Assembly (NCBI GenBank): GCA_028279185.1
Contig: JANQSS010000325.1
Span: 62,001-126,000, forward strand
DNA from: Saprospiraceae bacterium
GTDB taxonomy: Bacteria > Bacteroidota > Bacteroidia > Chitinophagales > Saprospiraceae
Direction: 5' to 3'
DNA: 64,000 nt
This document shows, in pieces, positions 35,185 through 44,373 of the stretch. The first letter of the stretch is position 1, and each line of letters starts with the position of its first letter. Position numbers and translations under genes: made by a program. A model generated the notes under the pieces. The model saw only the letters and a list, made by a program, of their open reading frames with translations. It ran no database searches and was not told the DNA's origin.

Positions 35185-37551
35185 TTAGAGTTTCCCTCTA
35201 AATGGTACATTCACTGACAGGACTATATTTCTTCCCTGTTCGGGCACATTGATAATACGGTATCGGCTGAGATGTGCTAAATATTTGGTGTCAAACACAT
35301 TCTGAACCTGACATTTTAGACTTATTTCCTGGTTCCCAAAATGGAAATTACAGCCCACTCCTAATTCCCAGAGCTGATAGGCCGGTGTCGGTTGTTCTGA
35401 GCGATCAATACGTGAACTGCCTGAAGCCGCAAAATGATACTGATGCCCTATTTCGATAAAAGAGTTGTCTAGCCATTCTTCACTAAAAGGCAAAAATGTC
35501 AGGTCGGTTCGCACAGAAGGCTGTGGTGTAAAAGGCAGCGCTAACTGGGTTTCAGGATTATAACTTTGTACAAAGTCTATTGCTTGATTTAGCTCGAATT
35601 TTGGTAAGATATTCCAATCCCATTGTAATTCAAAACCAGTATAAATAGCATCATCCTGGCGATATTGAAAAATTTGTCCGGCTTCTGGTAATTGCGAAAA
35701 TTGAGCCGGGAAAGTCGGTCCTAAATAAATATAGTTGTCGAAATAATTGAAGTAGACAGAAAGACTCCCTTCAATCTTTTCAAAATTCCAATATGCCCCT
35801 AGGTCAAGTTGATAACCATGCTCGGAGTCCAGATCAGGTGTGCCCACTTCATGCCTGAATGTACCGTGATGAATACCATTGGAAACCGTCTCAGCTGGAT
35901 ACGGCACACGAAAACTTTTACCGAAATTGGCTTTAAGTATCCATTTTCCTTCAGAGAATGTAAGATTTGTTCCGAGTGAAGCAGACCAATTGAAAAACCT
36001 ATCGTCTGTGGCAACGGAGATAAGTGAATCCACGATAGTTTCATTGCTATCCCAGATATATTGACGATAAAACTCCGTATCATTCTGTCCAATATCCAGC
36101 CGAATACCACCATTTACAAGCCAGTTTTCATTCATTTCTTTTTCTGAAATGGAATAAATACCACCGCGGAAGGTGCGGAAATCTGGTAATAGATATTCAA
36201 AACCACTCCGTTGGTTGCGTTGCCACTGTGCATTTATACCAACTATGTTTTTCCAATCGGAACGCATGCGATGTTCGTAGTGGGAGGCAATGCTAAACGT
36301 TTCTAAAAGCAGCTCAATTGCCAACTTATCATTAGGATTGTCTAGTTGTGAAAGCGGGATACTATGAAATTCGGGTTGAGACAATTCTTGACGCAGGTTG
36401 CGCTGAAATCCCATATCAAAGGCTAGGTGATCGCTCCCAAAAAAGAATATCTGATTAAGAGAGACCCGGTAGTGATCGACTTTCTGCTGAGGTACATCAA
36501 GGTCTCGGTAGTTGCCATCATCGGTTAGAGCATAAGACCTCGGAATTCCTACCGCACCACTAAACAAACCAGCTTCTAGCGAATAATGACTATACAGCAA
36601 TCGCGTAATACCCCAATCTTTGCTGACACCAGCTTTAATGCTGATATTCTCCTCATCACCAGCCGTATTTTTTAGTCGATTATTTAGTATTGGTAAATCA
36701 AATCCGTTGTACGTAAACAAATCCGTGGGTACCTGATAATCAGCAAAATCTTGTCGAGAATAACGAGTGGTCAAAAACCAGTTATTGACATTGAAACCCA
36801 ATTTTGCAGACCCACCCCAGTGATCATTATTGGTCTTGTATATTCCCAGGATGCTTCCCTTAAAACTATTTTTAGGTAGAAGTTTATCCGGCATGATATT
36901 GATTACACCCCCAAGACCATCCGAACCATATTGGAGTGAACCAGGTCCCTTGATGATCTCTACCCTTTCCGCATCAAACTGGTCAATCTCCAATCCATGA
37001 TCGCTTCCCCATTGTTGACTTTCTTGTTTGATACCTTGGTGGTTAACAATGATACGATTTGCAGATAGTCCTCTAATCACGGGTTTTGCTATACCCACAC
37101 CTACATTAATAGCACTAATACCTGCAAGTTTTTCGATGGACTGGGAAAATGTTCCCTCCAAGTTTTTTTGAAAAAAATCTTCGTGGATATGTTCTGTTTG
37201 CAACGTTACCTCTTGCTTGGCATGTTCGTCTGAAATCACAACTGTTTCTAATACCTCCGTATCTGGCTGAAGAACTATTTTAATATTTCTTGCATTATTA
37301 CGTGAGCCATCAACGAATGTCGTATCCGGAATATAGCCTACATAGAAAGTATGTAGTTCGTACGTTTTAGATTTCAGGTTCCTGAATAAAAACCCTCCTT
37401 TATTGTCCGTTGTTGTTAGTATACTGTCTGGAAGAAGGACAATCGTAGCACCAGGTAGAGAATGCGTATGTTCATCTACGACAATACCGCCTATTTGACT
37501 AAAAATCACGGTATTAAAGGTTAACAATGCCAGTAAAAGAAAGAGTCTCAT
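35185..37551 (-). CDS. TonB-dependent outer-membrane receptor (probable metal uptake)
   Basis: 788 residues. A signal peptide precedes a carboxypeptidase-regulatory-like domain (about 20-105), then the plug domain (about 115-230, with RVEIIKGPGSLQYGSDGLGGVINIM) and a 22-strand barrel to an aromatic-rich end. It lacks the SusC family layout. The position between two Zur-like operator regions suggests uptake of zinc or a zinc complex, as for ZnuD-type receptors. No TGCAAC palindrome was found in its own upstream 360 bases, so direct Zur control is not shown. Confidence 0.9.
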   Translation of the reverse strand: MRLFLLLALLTFNTVIFSQIGGIVVDEHTHSLPGATIVLLPDSILTTTDNKGGFLFRNLKSKTYELHTFYVGYIPDTTFVDGSRNNARNIKIVLQPDTEVLETVVISDEHAKQEVTLQTEHIHEDFFQKNLEGTFSQSIEKLAGISAINVGVGIAKPVIRGLSANRIIVNHQGIKQESQQWGSDHGLEIDQFDAERVEIIKGPGSLQYGSDGLGGVINIMPDKLLPKNSFKGSILGIYKTNNDHWGGSAKLGFNVNNWFLTTRYSRQDFADYQVPTDLFTYNGFDLPILNNRLKNTAGDEENISIKAGVSKDWGITRLLYSHYSLEAGLFSGAVGIPRSYALTDDGNYRDLDVPQQKVDHYRVSLNQIFFFGSDHLAFDMGFQRNLRQELSQPEFHSIPLSQLDNPNDKLAIELLLETFSIASHYEHRMRSDWKNIVGINAQWQRNQRSGFEYLLPDFRTFRGGIYSISEKEMNENWLVNGGIRLDIGQNDTEFYRQYIWDSNETIVDSLISVATDDRFFNWSASLGTNLTFSEGKWILKANFGKSFRVPYPAETVSNGIHHGTFRHEVGTPDLDSEHGYQLDLGAYWNFEKIEGSLSVYFNYFDNYIYLGPTFPAQFSQLPEAGQIFQYRQDDAIYTGFELQWDWNILPKFELNQAIDFVQSYNPETQLALPFTPQPSVRTDLTFLPFSEEWLDNSFIEIGHQYHFAASGSSRIDRSEQPTPAYQLWELGVGCNFHFGNQEISLKCQVQNVFDTKYLAHLSRYRIINVPEQGRNIVLSVNVPFRGKL

Positions 37552-37917
37552 TCGCTATTATTAAGTATAAGCTCTGATCATTTAATTTTAAGTCGAACGA
37601 TAAAGTAAATTATATGGTTCCTGCGTTCGTTTTTTCTAAAATAATTGATCCATTAATTTAGAGTAACCTGTGTACCCGACCATAAGGGATTTCATTTTAT
37701 TGATTCATTCAATTTTTATTCCATCATTAAACCAATCCTATGCTTCAGTTTCACTACACTTTTTTAGCGTATCGTCCACTTTATGGAAAAAAAATTAGTA
37801 TCTCCAAGGTAAAAATCGAGCTGCTGTCTCCAATATGAAATAACTTATCCCTACTTCCTCTTTCTTCATATTTTATCCTTGGTCAAGAATTGACGATTCT
37901 AACTTCATCTTTGCCAT
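37552..37917. other. Intergenic stretch upstream of TonB receptor
   Basis: About 370 AT-rich bases. A weak minus-strand -7 candidate (TACTTTAT) lies near 37600. No Zur-like palindrome or gene is seen. Confidence 0.4.
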
Positions 37918-38295
37918 TTATAAGCAGTCTTCGCATTGTCCAACGAGGATTAAATTAGATGAATCGACTTTATGATTAGGTATGGAAGGGATAGTAATAT
38001 CAACCGTCAGGCACTCCGATTTACCGCACTCATCGCACTGAAAGTGAGAATGGTCGACGGAATGATCGGTATGATCTATTTCTTGGGATTTTGCAAACCA
38101 CTTAAGACCATTTACACCAGAAAATGAGTGTAATATTCCCTCTCTTTCCAGTCTTTCTAATATTCTATATACAGTGGTTTTATTCATATCACTTTTATAC
38201 TTCTTAACCAACTCCACTACGGATAGAGCACCGTTCGAGTTATCGAAAGCATCAAGAATAATTTTAACCGATTTTGTACTCCTGAAATTTGCCAT
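37918..38295 (-). CDS. Fur family transcriptional regulator, Zur-like
   Basis: The ATG at 38295 (MANFRSTKSVKIILDAF) is preferred to 38313; it gives 125 residues. A winged-helix domain (KTTVYRILERLEREGI) is followed by a dimerisation domain with HSHFQCDECGKSECL and a C-terminal QCEDC, giving the two CxxC pairs of the structural zinc site. Two features point to zinc rather than iron: the neighbouring transport genes, and the absence of siderophore genes. An operator-like palindrome lies 14-28 bases upstream, suggesting autoregulation. Confidence 0.85.
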   Translation of the reverse strand: MANFRSTKSVKIILDAFDNSNGALSVVELVKKYKSDMNKTTVYRILERLEREGILHSFSGVNGLKWFAKSQEIDHTDHSVDHSHFQCDECGKSECLTVDITIPSIPNHKVDSSNLILVGQCEDCL

Positions 38296-38299
38296 AAAG

Positions 38300-38307
38300 C
38301 AAATGTA
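38300..38307 (-). promoter_or_regulatory. Candidate -7 element of the Zur-like gene
   Basis: Read on the minus strand this is TACATTTG (TAnnTTTG). A TTG lies 20 bases upstream. It is so close to the ATG at 38295 that the transcript would be almost leaderless, so a different promoter is possible. Confidence 0.4.
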
Positions 38308-38308
38308 A

Positions 38309-38323
38309 TGCAACTTAGGTGCA
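38309..38323. promoter_or_regulatory. Zur-like operator palindrome 3 (imperfect)
   Basis: TGCAACTTAGGTGCA matches the other two boxes except in one arm position. It sits between the divergent Zur-like regulator and the DUF4625 lipoprotein, overlapping the space between -33 and -7 of both. Confidence 0.55.
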
Positions 38324-38340
38324 AAAACAAAATTTTACTA

Positions 38341-38348
38341 TATATTTG
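38341..38348 (+). promoter_or_regulatory. Candidate -7 element of the DUF4625 lipoprotein gene
   Basis: TATATTTG is an exact TAnnTTTG match, 41 bases before the ATG at 38389. A good TTG at the -33 spacing is not present. Confidence 0.5.
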
Positions 38349-38388
38349 CAACCGAATGGCAAAACTAAGAAAAGTAGGGAGCGATTGT

Positions 38389-39243
38389 ATGAAAGCAAGT
38401 TTGATTTATATTATTCCCCTCATAATCTTGTTGGGAACCGGTTGTGACAAAGATTCAGTTGATCTCACTGCTCCGACGATTGAGGAGTTAGGCTATATTC
38501 CTATGCCACATGAAGATGAGATTTGTGGCAGTCAGGAGCCTGTAGTTTTTCAGCTTGCAGGAGGTGATGAGCTCGGTTTTGATGTCATTTTCCAGGACAA
38601 TGAAGCACTTACACAGTACAAGGTAGACATTCACAATAATTTTGATTGCCACGGACATGGAGGGGGAGTAGCACCAAAGGTAACCGTTCCAAACGTAGCC
38701 AACCAAACTGTTGATTGGACCGTTCTGGATATCAATAATATTTCCGGTACTTCAGCACCTGTTAATCAAACCTTTAACGTTCCGGTAAATGTAACGGCGG
38801 GTAACTATCATTTTCATATTCAAGTGATTGACGAGGCCGGAAACGACAGCCCTTTTGCAAATTTCTATTCCCTCAAGATTAAAAATCCACTTGATGATAT
38901 AGTTCCGCAAATTAGTATTCAGCATCCAGCAAGTAATAGCTTTTCTGTTAAAAAGGGTGAATCTATTCGATTTGCAGGTGAGGTTTCCGACAATCGATCG
39001 TTGAGTGATGGAGGGAATGGCGTGCTTTATCTAGCCTACACACGTCTATCATCGGGAAACACGTTTACTACCGATGCGGTATTTCCATTTGACGAAACCG
39101 TGGATGCCACCTACCTCTTTGACTTCGAGTACACCGTACCTCAGACATTGGTCACTGGCAGTTATCGCTTTTCTCTCGGAGCGAATGACGGCGTACGCAA
39201 TACTGCTCCGTTCGTATTCTTTGATGTGGAGATAACAAATTAA
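38389..39243 (+). CDS. DUF4625 domain lipoprotein
   Basis: The open frame reaches back to 38308 but would start inside the operator. The ATG at 38389, preceded by a GGGAG ribosome-binding-like motif, begins a clean lipoprotein signal (IIPLIILLGTGC). The 284-residue protein has two Ig-like DUF4625 modules. A His/Asp motif (DIHNNFDCHGHGGG) lies near residue 80 and is characteristic of the family. It is divergent from the Zur-like regulator and likely zinc-controlled. Zinc binding is inferred. Confidence 0.8.
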   Translation: MKASLIYIIPLIILLGTGCDKDSVDLTAPTIEELGYIPMPHEDEICGSQEPVVFQLAGGDELGFDVIFQDNEALTQYKVDIHNNFDCHGHGGGVAPKVTVPNVANQTVDWTVLDINNISGTSAPVNQTFNVPVNVTAGNYHFHIQVIDEAGNDSPFANFYSLKIKNPLDDIVPQISIQHPASNSFSVKKGESIRFAGEVSDNRSLSDGGNGVLYLAYTRLSSGNTFTTDAVFPFDETVDATYLFDFEYTVPQTLVTGSYRFSLGANDGVRNTAPFVFFDVEITN

Positions 39244-39306
39244 TTGAATTGATCAATACGCGCTAAGAAAGTCAATTAATATGAGACGACCTGTCTTACG
39301 ACCTCA

Positions 39307-40626
39307 TTAATCAGCCATCCACTCGTTCAAAGAATTGATAATATTATCTTGGTCGAAGGAAGACAGATCTGATATTCTTGTGCCATGCTTAGTGGCAGGA
39401 TTAACGATCTTAATCAAGGAATTCGAAGGATTAATATTGACTTCGGCAACAGTCCAGGGATCATCTTCTCCGTAAATAAAAATCATATTATAAGAGGAAT
39501 TTTTTATCCAGTTATCAATGTCGGCCATGACACTCGGTTCAAACGTGGGCCTGACATTAAATGTAACCAACGGAGGTATGGGTTGCTCCAAATCCGTGAG
39601 ATGCGAAACGTCAAATGCATAATTACCTAATTCCGTAAGTGCTTGATAAGCATAGGGCGTCCAAAATTCAACTCCATAATCAGAAAAAAACAAGAATACA
39701 TCAAAGACATTCCTAAAATGGTCAAAATGCGCTTGCAGGCTAGCATTGGAATCAGGGATTGTTTCACAGCTTTCTATCTCTGAACTCCAAAACTCGAACA
39801 TATAATCTTCTCTGATAGCATGATAAATAATATCCTTGTAGGACAGACTGAAGGTAGTGGCTGATCCAAAATCACCGACACTCTTCACATAAGCATCGAA
39901 AATATCAGGGAAAGAATCAATTTTGGTCAACATGCTTCGCTGATATTGTTTGATTTTATTTCTACACGATGCATTGCCCACGGTTTCGTAATAGTCCAAA
40001 AACCTTTCGTCATATTGTTGAAATAAAATTGGTGCGACATAAGCCACCGTGGCATCAACATCAGTCGGAAAAAATCTTCGATGAAAGATAGCGGCATCCC
40101 CTCCTTTGCTAACGCCGCTTGAAATCCAGGATTCGGAATAAATTGGCTTGAATAACTCGACAATTCTATGATGGTCATTGGCCGCTTGCCATATGTCCAA
40201 ATATTGCCAATCATTTACGCCAGGCTTCGATTCGCCAAAATATCTGTGCTCAACAGTTAGCTGATTAATACCTAAAAGTGGTGATAGCTCTCTCGTTTTA
40301 TGGTCTGTGCGTGAATAGCCTTCTGTCTCAAAAACTACTGGTTGTTCTTCGTCTACATGTCCTAAAAAGATTTTCTGATGGAAGAACGCACCATCAGGAA
40401 CGTTATGATCTACTGGCTGTTTGATCATTATTTTAAAAAGCCGTTCAAAATGATCGACTGATGTGATTTCTTCAACAGTAATATCTTCTATTTGATTTAG
40501 CTTTTCAAGAATATTCAATTGAGGCTCAGGAGTAATAACATCGTCAGAACCACAAGCATAGCAAATGGTAAAAAATAATAGAAGGCACATCAAGTTCATC
40601 GAGAATTTGAATCTTGAATTTATCAT
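39307..40626 (-). CDS. S37 (PS-10) family secreted serine peptidase
   Basis: 439 residues from the ATG at 40626. A lipobox-like site (CYAC) follows a hydrophobic core. The nucleophile motif SGVSKGGDAAIFHRRF (G-x-S-K-G-G), a likely Asp (YGEDDPW) and a His (PATKHGTR) fit the S37 tripeptidyl aminopeptidase-like family. It would act at the cell surface. It is convergent with the DUF4625 gene and not part of its operon. The substrate is probably peptides, not tested here. Confidence 0.82.
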   Translation of the reverse strand: MINSRFKFSMNLMCLLLFFTICYACGSDDVITPEPQLNILEKLNQIEDITVEEITSVDHFERLFKIMIKQPVDHNVPDGAFFHQKIFLGHVDEEQPVVFETEGYSRTDHKTRELSPLLGINQLTVEHRYFGESKPGVNDWQYLDIWQAANDHHRIVELFKPIYSESWISSGVSKGGDAAIFHRRFFPTDVDATVAYVAPILFQQYDERFLDYYETVGNASCRNKIKQYQRSMLTKIDSFPDIFDAYVKSVGDFGSATTFSLSYKDIIYHAIREDYMFEFWSSEIESCETIPDSNASLQAHFDHFRNVFDVFLFFSDYGVEFWTPYAYQALTELGNYAFDVSHLTDLEQPIPPLVTFNVRPTFEPSVMADIDNWIKNSSYNMIFIYGEDDPWTVAEVNINPSNSLIKIVNPATKHGTRISDLSSFDQDNIINSLNEWMAD

Positions 40627-40638
40627 AACATCTTGCAT

Positions 40639-41318
40639 TTGACAGCTTTGAGTGCAATATAAAACTTATTTTACCGACCATGAGTTTAAAAGCTTGATAA
40701 GCAACGGGTGTAGGTTGTATTAGCTGAATTATATTGTGAACATTTAGGCGATGCTAATATTTCCTGGCACAGAAAAGGCAATGGCGGCATATTCGATAAA
40801 AAGAGGGGCAATTTCATTGCTTATTCTTTACCCACTGAAAAGAATAAAATAAACATTTGCCTATAAAGTCTTCACCATACATATATGCCCGCACCACATA
40901 ACCATAATCCTTTCATTCAATCACGCTGGCTGAGCGAAGCGAGCGTCTTCGACAACTTAAATTGAATTTTCACTTTAATGACTCTGCTTCTTTCTTGGAT
41001 TTTTCGGAAATGACCCAAATCAGCTGCCAAAAATTACTATATGAGATACGTTGATCCTCCTGAATTGTGGTTCACCTTTGTTATGCTATACGCTAATCCC
41101 TTTATTGTTGCTAATTTTTCCTCAGTTATTTGTGCCATGATATTTGCCTCAAGCTTGATTAATGAGGTAAAGTTCGTGGGGCCGACTTTCCAAAAAGTAT
41201 CCAAATCAAGGTAATAGTTATCCATTTTTTAGATGGCAGATTCAGACATGTACGATAGCGCGTAAAAATGTATACAACTTCTGTAATTCCGTTTAAGTGA
41301 ACCAGGTAGCTCCACCTC
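40639..41318. other. Long intergenic region
   Basis: About 700 bases with no recognised gene apart from one weak 62-codon ORF (listed separately). A GC-richer stretch lies near 40929-40945. I see no strong terminator or known RNA. Confidence 0.5.
41037..41225 (-). CDS. Possible small protein of unknown function
   Basis: 62 codons with an ATG and a plausible amino-acid composition (MDNYYLDLDTFWKVG ... AQITEEKLATIKGLAYS). The Leu/Glu-containing helix followed by a Gly-Gly near the end could fit a small secreted or processed peptide, but no maturation or export gene lies nearby. Upstream there is no TAnnTTTG match. Kept as a low-confidence call. Confidence 0.22.
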   Translation of the reverse strand: MDNYYLDLDTFWKVGPTNFTSLIKLEANIMAQITEEKLATIKGLAYSITKVNHNSGGSTYLI

Positions 41319-41326
41319 TATCTTTG
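41319..41326 (+). promoter_or_regulatory. Candidate -7 element of the alpha/beta hydrolase gene
   Basis: TATCTTTG is an exact TAnnTTTG match, 29 bases before the ATG. A short A-rich leader follows. Confidence 0.5.
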
Positions 41327-41354
41327 TAGCATACTTCTTAACTAAAAAAATACA

Positions 41355-42383
41355 ATGCATAAATTATTATTCGGCCTGTTTCTTATTATAGGATTCTCAG
41401 GATTGAAAGCACAAAATTCTAATAACTTAAAAGCAAATACAATGACACATTTCAAATCAGGAAAAAACAGCGTAACGTTCAAATCCTTTGGAGTAGAATT
41501 AGTAGGTGACTTATACCTTCCTGAAGGTTTTGATGAAAACAAAAAATACAAAGCAATTGTTGGAGCAAGTCCATTTCCACAAGTGAAGGATCAAATTCCA
41601 GCTACTTATGGTCCAGAAATGGCCAAAAGAGGATTTATCTATTTGGGCTTTGACTATTTGGGAATGGGAGAATCTCCGGCATTGCCGGGAGAATTTAAGC
41701 AATCCAGGTACATGTTCAGATTGATAGAAAACACCTGGGATGCCGTGTCCTATTTAGGAACACTTCCTTTTGTAGAAGAAATTCACGGACTTGGTGTATG
41801 CCAAGGTGGTTCAATAATCGCTTCGGCAGCAATTACGGACCACAGAATTAAGAAAATTGCCACGGTTTCAGGTATGATGGCAGCGGATGGCTTCCAGTGG
41901 CTTGGAAGAGAAATAACCGATCCGCAAATTGCAGCAGCAAATGCTTCAATGCAAAAGATGTACGAAACAGGAGAACCTGATTATGTAGCACCATTTGGAC
42001 TCAACGATGAGCAATCAAGAGAAGAATTTGTTGAAGCCGCAGCATATCCGGAAATGGCTGGAGAGTCCTATGACTACTACGGAAGAGATGGATTTAGAGG
42101 GCCAAAAGCTGTTAAAAACTTTACGAACCTGCACATCGGTGATCAGGGCATGCAGTCTCTTTTCTCTTTAGCAGAAGCGTATGCGGATAAAATCGTACAA
42201 CCAACATTGGTTGTATACGGGGCAAATGCTTCAACAGCTCTTTGTTCAACTGAATTTATTGATAAGCTTACCAATGAACATGAAGTTTTGGCTGTAGATA
42301 AATTTAGCCATGTTGATTTCTACTACAAGCCAGAAGCTGTAAAAGTATCGGCAGATGCTGTTGCCGAATTCTTTAATAAATAA
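41355..42383 (+). CDS. Secreted alpha/beta hydrolase, dienelactone hydrolase-like
   Basis: 342 residues. A signal peptide (MHKLLFGLFLIIGFSGLKAQ) is followed by an alpha/beta hydrolase of the YcjY/COG1073 type. The GVCQGGSIIAS segment has a Cys/Gln in place of the usual nucleophile pattern G-x-S-x-G, but the Ser follows closely and Cys-type dienelactone hydrolases use Cys at this place. His near the end (SHVDFYY) and Asp supply the triad. A terminator separates it from the next gene. The substrate is unknown. Confidence 0.78.
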   Translation: MHKLLFGLFLIIGFSGLKAQNSNNLKANTMTHFKSGKNSVTFKSFGVELVGDLYLPEGFDENKKYKAIVGASPFPQVKDQIPATYGPEMAKRGFIYLGFDYLGMGESPALPGEFKQSRYMFRLIENTWDAVSYLGTLPFVEEIHGLGVCQGGSIIASAAITDHRIKKIATVSGMMAADGFQWLGREITDPQIAAANASMQKMYETGEPDYVAPFGLNDEQSREEFVEAAAYPEMAGESYDYYGRDGFRGPKAVKNFTNLHIGDQGMQSLFSLAEAYADKIVQPTLVVYGANASTALCSTEFIDKLTNEHEVLAVDKFSHVDFYYKPEAVKVSADAVAEFFNK

Positions 42384-42449
42384 TTATAAAATACGTGGAA
42401 TAAACAATAGAAACTGTAGATAATTTCTATTAGAAATATTAATTCCACC

Positions 42450-42490
42450 GAAAGTGGAAAATTCAGAATATCGTTTTCCACTTTCCTTTT
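42450..42490 (+). terminator. Terminator after alpha/beta hydrolase
   Basis: GAAAGTGGAAAA (42450-42461) and TTTTCCACTTTC (42474-42485) form a perfect twelve-pair stem, with TTTT at 42487-42490. Confidence 0.75.
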
Positions 42491-42519
42491 GCCTATTTAT
42501 CAAATTCCACATATAAGCT

Positions 42520-42891
42520 ATGACTCTTCAAGAATTAATAAAATTGGTGCAATCAAAAAAAGTCCATCAAATAAGGGCGGGCAGAGCACATCGATTTATT
42601 GACATTACGGTTGTAGCTACCGAAGGACGTTTCTTTGTACGCCAATATAAATTCGGAACAAAAAGCTGGTACGATGCTTTTTTAGCCAATCCTGACGGAC
42701 AAATGAAAATCGGTGATACTATTGTCGATATTGATGGTGTACAACCTGTAGATTTAGATGAGGTGAATCCAAAAGTAAATAAAGCCTACCGAAAATTGTT
42801 GGGATTAACATATCCTGCTATGCGATTGACGTTTAACACGAAGAGGCACGAAGCATCTACCTTAGAATTAATACCAAAATTTAACGTATAA
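42520..42891 (+). CDS. DUF2255 family protein
   Basis: 123 residues, no signal peptide. The central FFVRQYKFGTKSWYDAFLANP pattern and overall length resemble DUF2255, a split-barrel fold related to flavin-binding proteins. It lies five bases before an SDR gene and starts the DUF2255-SDR-membrane protein-AraC run. Function unknown. Confidence 0.6.
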   Translation: MTLQELIKLVQSKKVHQIRAGRAHRFIDITVVATEGRFFVRQYKFGTKSWYDAFLANPDGQMKIGDTIVDIDGVQPVDLDEVNPKVNKAYRKLLGLTYPAMRLTFNTKRHEASTLELIPKFNV

Positions 42892-42896
42892 TAAAA

Positions 42897-43850
42897 ATGA
42901 GTGGTATCATATTTGGAAAAGAGGGCTGGACACCTAAAAGATTAGACAATCTCACGGGTAAAACCTATGTTATAACAGGAGCTAATACAGGGGCAGGTTT
43001 TGAAGCCAGTAAGTTACTGTTGAGCAAAGGTGCAGAAGTGCTAATGCTAAACAGAAATCCTCTTAAATCGGAGGCAGCGATTAGCAATTTGAAACAAGAA
43101 TTTGGAGTGGGAGCCAAAGTTGGTTTTATCAGAATGGACCTCGCTGAACTTGATTCAGTCAGAACTGCGGCTAACCAAGTTATTGTAAGCGTTCCAAAAA
43201 TTGATGCGCTGATATGTAATGCTGCCATCGCTCAAGTACCGAAACAAAAGTTTACTACTGACGGCTTTGAAAGCCAACTCGGTGTCAATCACTACGGTCA
43301 TTTTTTGTTGTGTGGATTGCTTTTTGAGAGGCTGGAAGCAACCAATGGGCGAATCGTAGTTGTTGGTAGTGAAGGTTATAAAATGGGAATAAAAACCATT
43401 CAATTTGACGACATGAATTGGGATAAAAACTATAATCCTATGCACACCTATTGTCATAGCAAATTAGCTCAAATAATGTTTGCTTACGAATTGCAAGACA
43501 GAATTAAAGCAGTTGACAGGCATGTAGGCGTATATGTTTGTCATCCAGGTGCTTCTGCCACGTCTCTAATCAAAAATAGTGGTGGTTTAAAAGATAGAAT
43601 TATTTTCGGGTTAATGTCCATAACACCCCTGGTTCAATCAGCAGAAAAAGGTGCTTACCCCGAAGTTATGTGTGCTACTGAAGCCGAAAGAAACTTAAAT
43701 CAAAAGGCATACTATGGTCCAACCGGAAGAATGCAATGGACGGGTCCTGTAGGTGAATGTAAATTAGAACCATTTGCACAGGACAAGGAAGTAGCGACTA
43801 AACTTTGGAAAATATCAGAGAAAGCAACTAATTTTAAGTGGAATTTTTAA
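42897..43850 (+). CDS. Short-chain dehydrogenase, protochlorophyllide-reductase-like
   Basis: 317 residues. The Rossmann motif TGANTGAGFEASKLL (TGxxxGxG), a NAA motif (CNAAIAQ) and the catalytic YCHSK (Tyr-x-x-x-Lys) are present. The sequence ends with a C-terminal extension used by light-independent oxidoreductase-like SDRs. It probably reduces or oxidises a small alcohol or ketone using NAD(P)H; the name protochlorophyllide reductase reflects similarity, not function, since no other chlorophyll genes are present. Confidence 0.85.
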   Translation: MSGIIFGKEGWTPKRLDNLTGKTYVITGANTGAGFEASKLLLSKGAEVLMLNRNPLKSEAAISNLKQEFGVGAKVGFIRMDLAELDSVRTAANQVIVSVPKIDALICNAAIAQVPKQKFTTDGFESQLGVNHYGHFLLCGLLFERLEATNGRIVVVGSEGYKMGIKTIQFDDMNWDKNYNPMHTYCHSKLAQIMFAYELQDRIKAVDRHVGVYVCHPGASATSLIKNSGGLKDRIIFGLMSITPLVQSAEKGAYPEVMCATEAERNLNQKAYYGPTGRMQWTGPVGECKLEPFAQDKEVATKLWKISEKATNFKWNF

Positions 43851-43860
43851 ATCTGACGGC

Positions 43861-44373
43861 ATGGAAATATTAAAAGTGGCTACTGATTGGGCAAAAGCCG
43901 AAGTTTATTCATCAGCATTTTTCATTCTTTTCGGCATTCTATTTGTATTGGTAACAATAGGTTTTTGGCAATTAGGAAAAACAGATATCGCAAAAGCATT
44001 CGTATTACCCACCTTGGTAGCAGGTATAGTACTCTTAAGCATAGGGCTTGGGCTTTTTTTTACTAATAAATCCAGGCTTTCAAGTTTTGAACATGCTTAC
44101 AAGATGGATACTTCAGCTTTCGTGGAATCGGAAATTATCCGAACTCAGAACACGATAAAAGAGTACCAGACGATCGTCTTCAAAATTATTCCAATTATTA
44201 TAGCGATTGCAGCTTTGTTGATCATTTTTATGGATAGGCCAATTTGGCGGGCAACCAGCATCACTGTCATTGTTATGATGGCGGCTATTTTAATAGTTGA
44301 CATTAATGCCAACGCCAGAATTGAAGATTATAATAAACAACTAGTAGTAATTATAGGGAAAAATGAAAAATAA
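43861..44373 (+). CDS. Small integral membrane protein
   Basis: 170 residues with four predicted transmembrane segments (about 18-38, 48-70, 105-125, 130-148) and short loops. It overlaps the AraC gene by 11 bases, so translation is coupled. No known family was recognised. Confidence 0.65.
   Translation: MEILKVATDWAKAEVYSSAFFILFGILFVLVTIGFWQLGKTDIAKAFVLPTLVAGIVLLSIGLGLFFTNKSRLSSFEHAYKMDTSAFVESEIIRTQNTIKEYQTIVFKIIPIIIAIAALLIIFMDRPIWRATSITVIVMMAAILIVDINANARIEDYNKQLVVIIGKNEK

Noticed and set aside
42897-43850. Chlorophyll biosynthesis role for the SDR
   Set aside because: Similarity to protochlorophyllide reductase is common among SDRs; no other photosynthesis genes are present.
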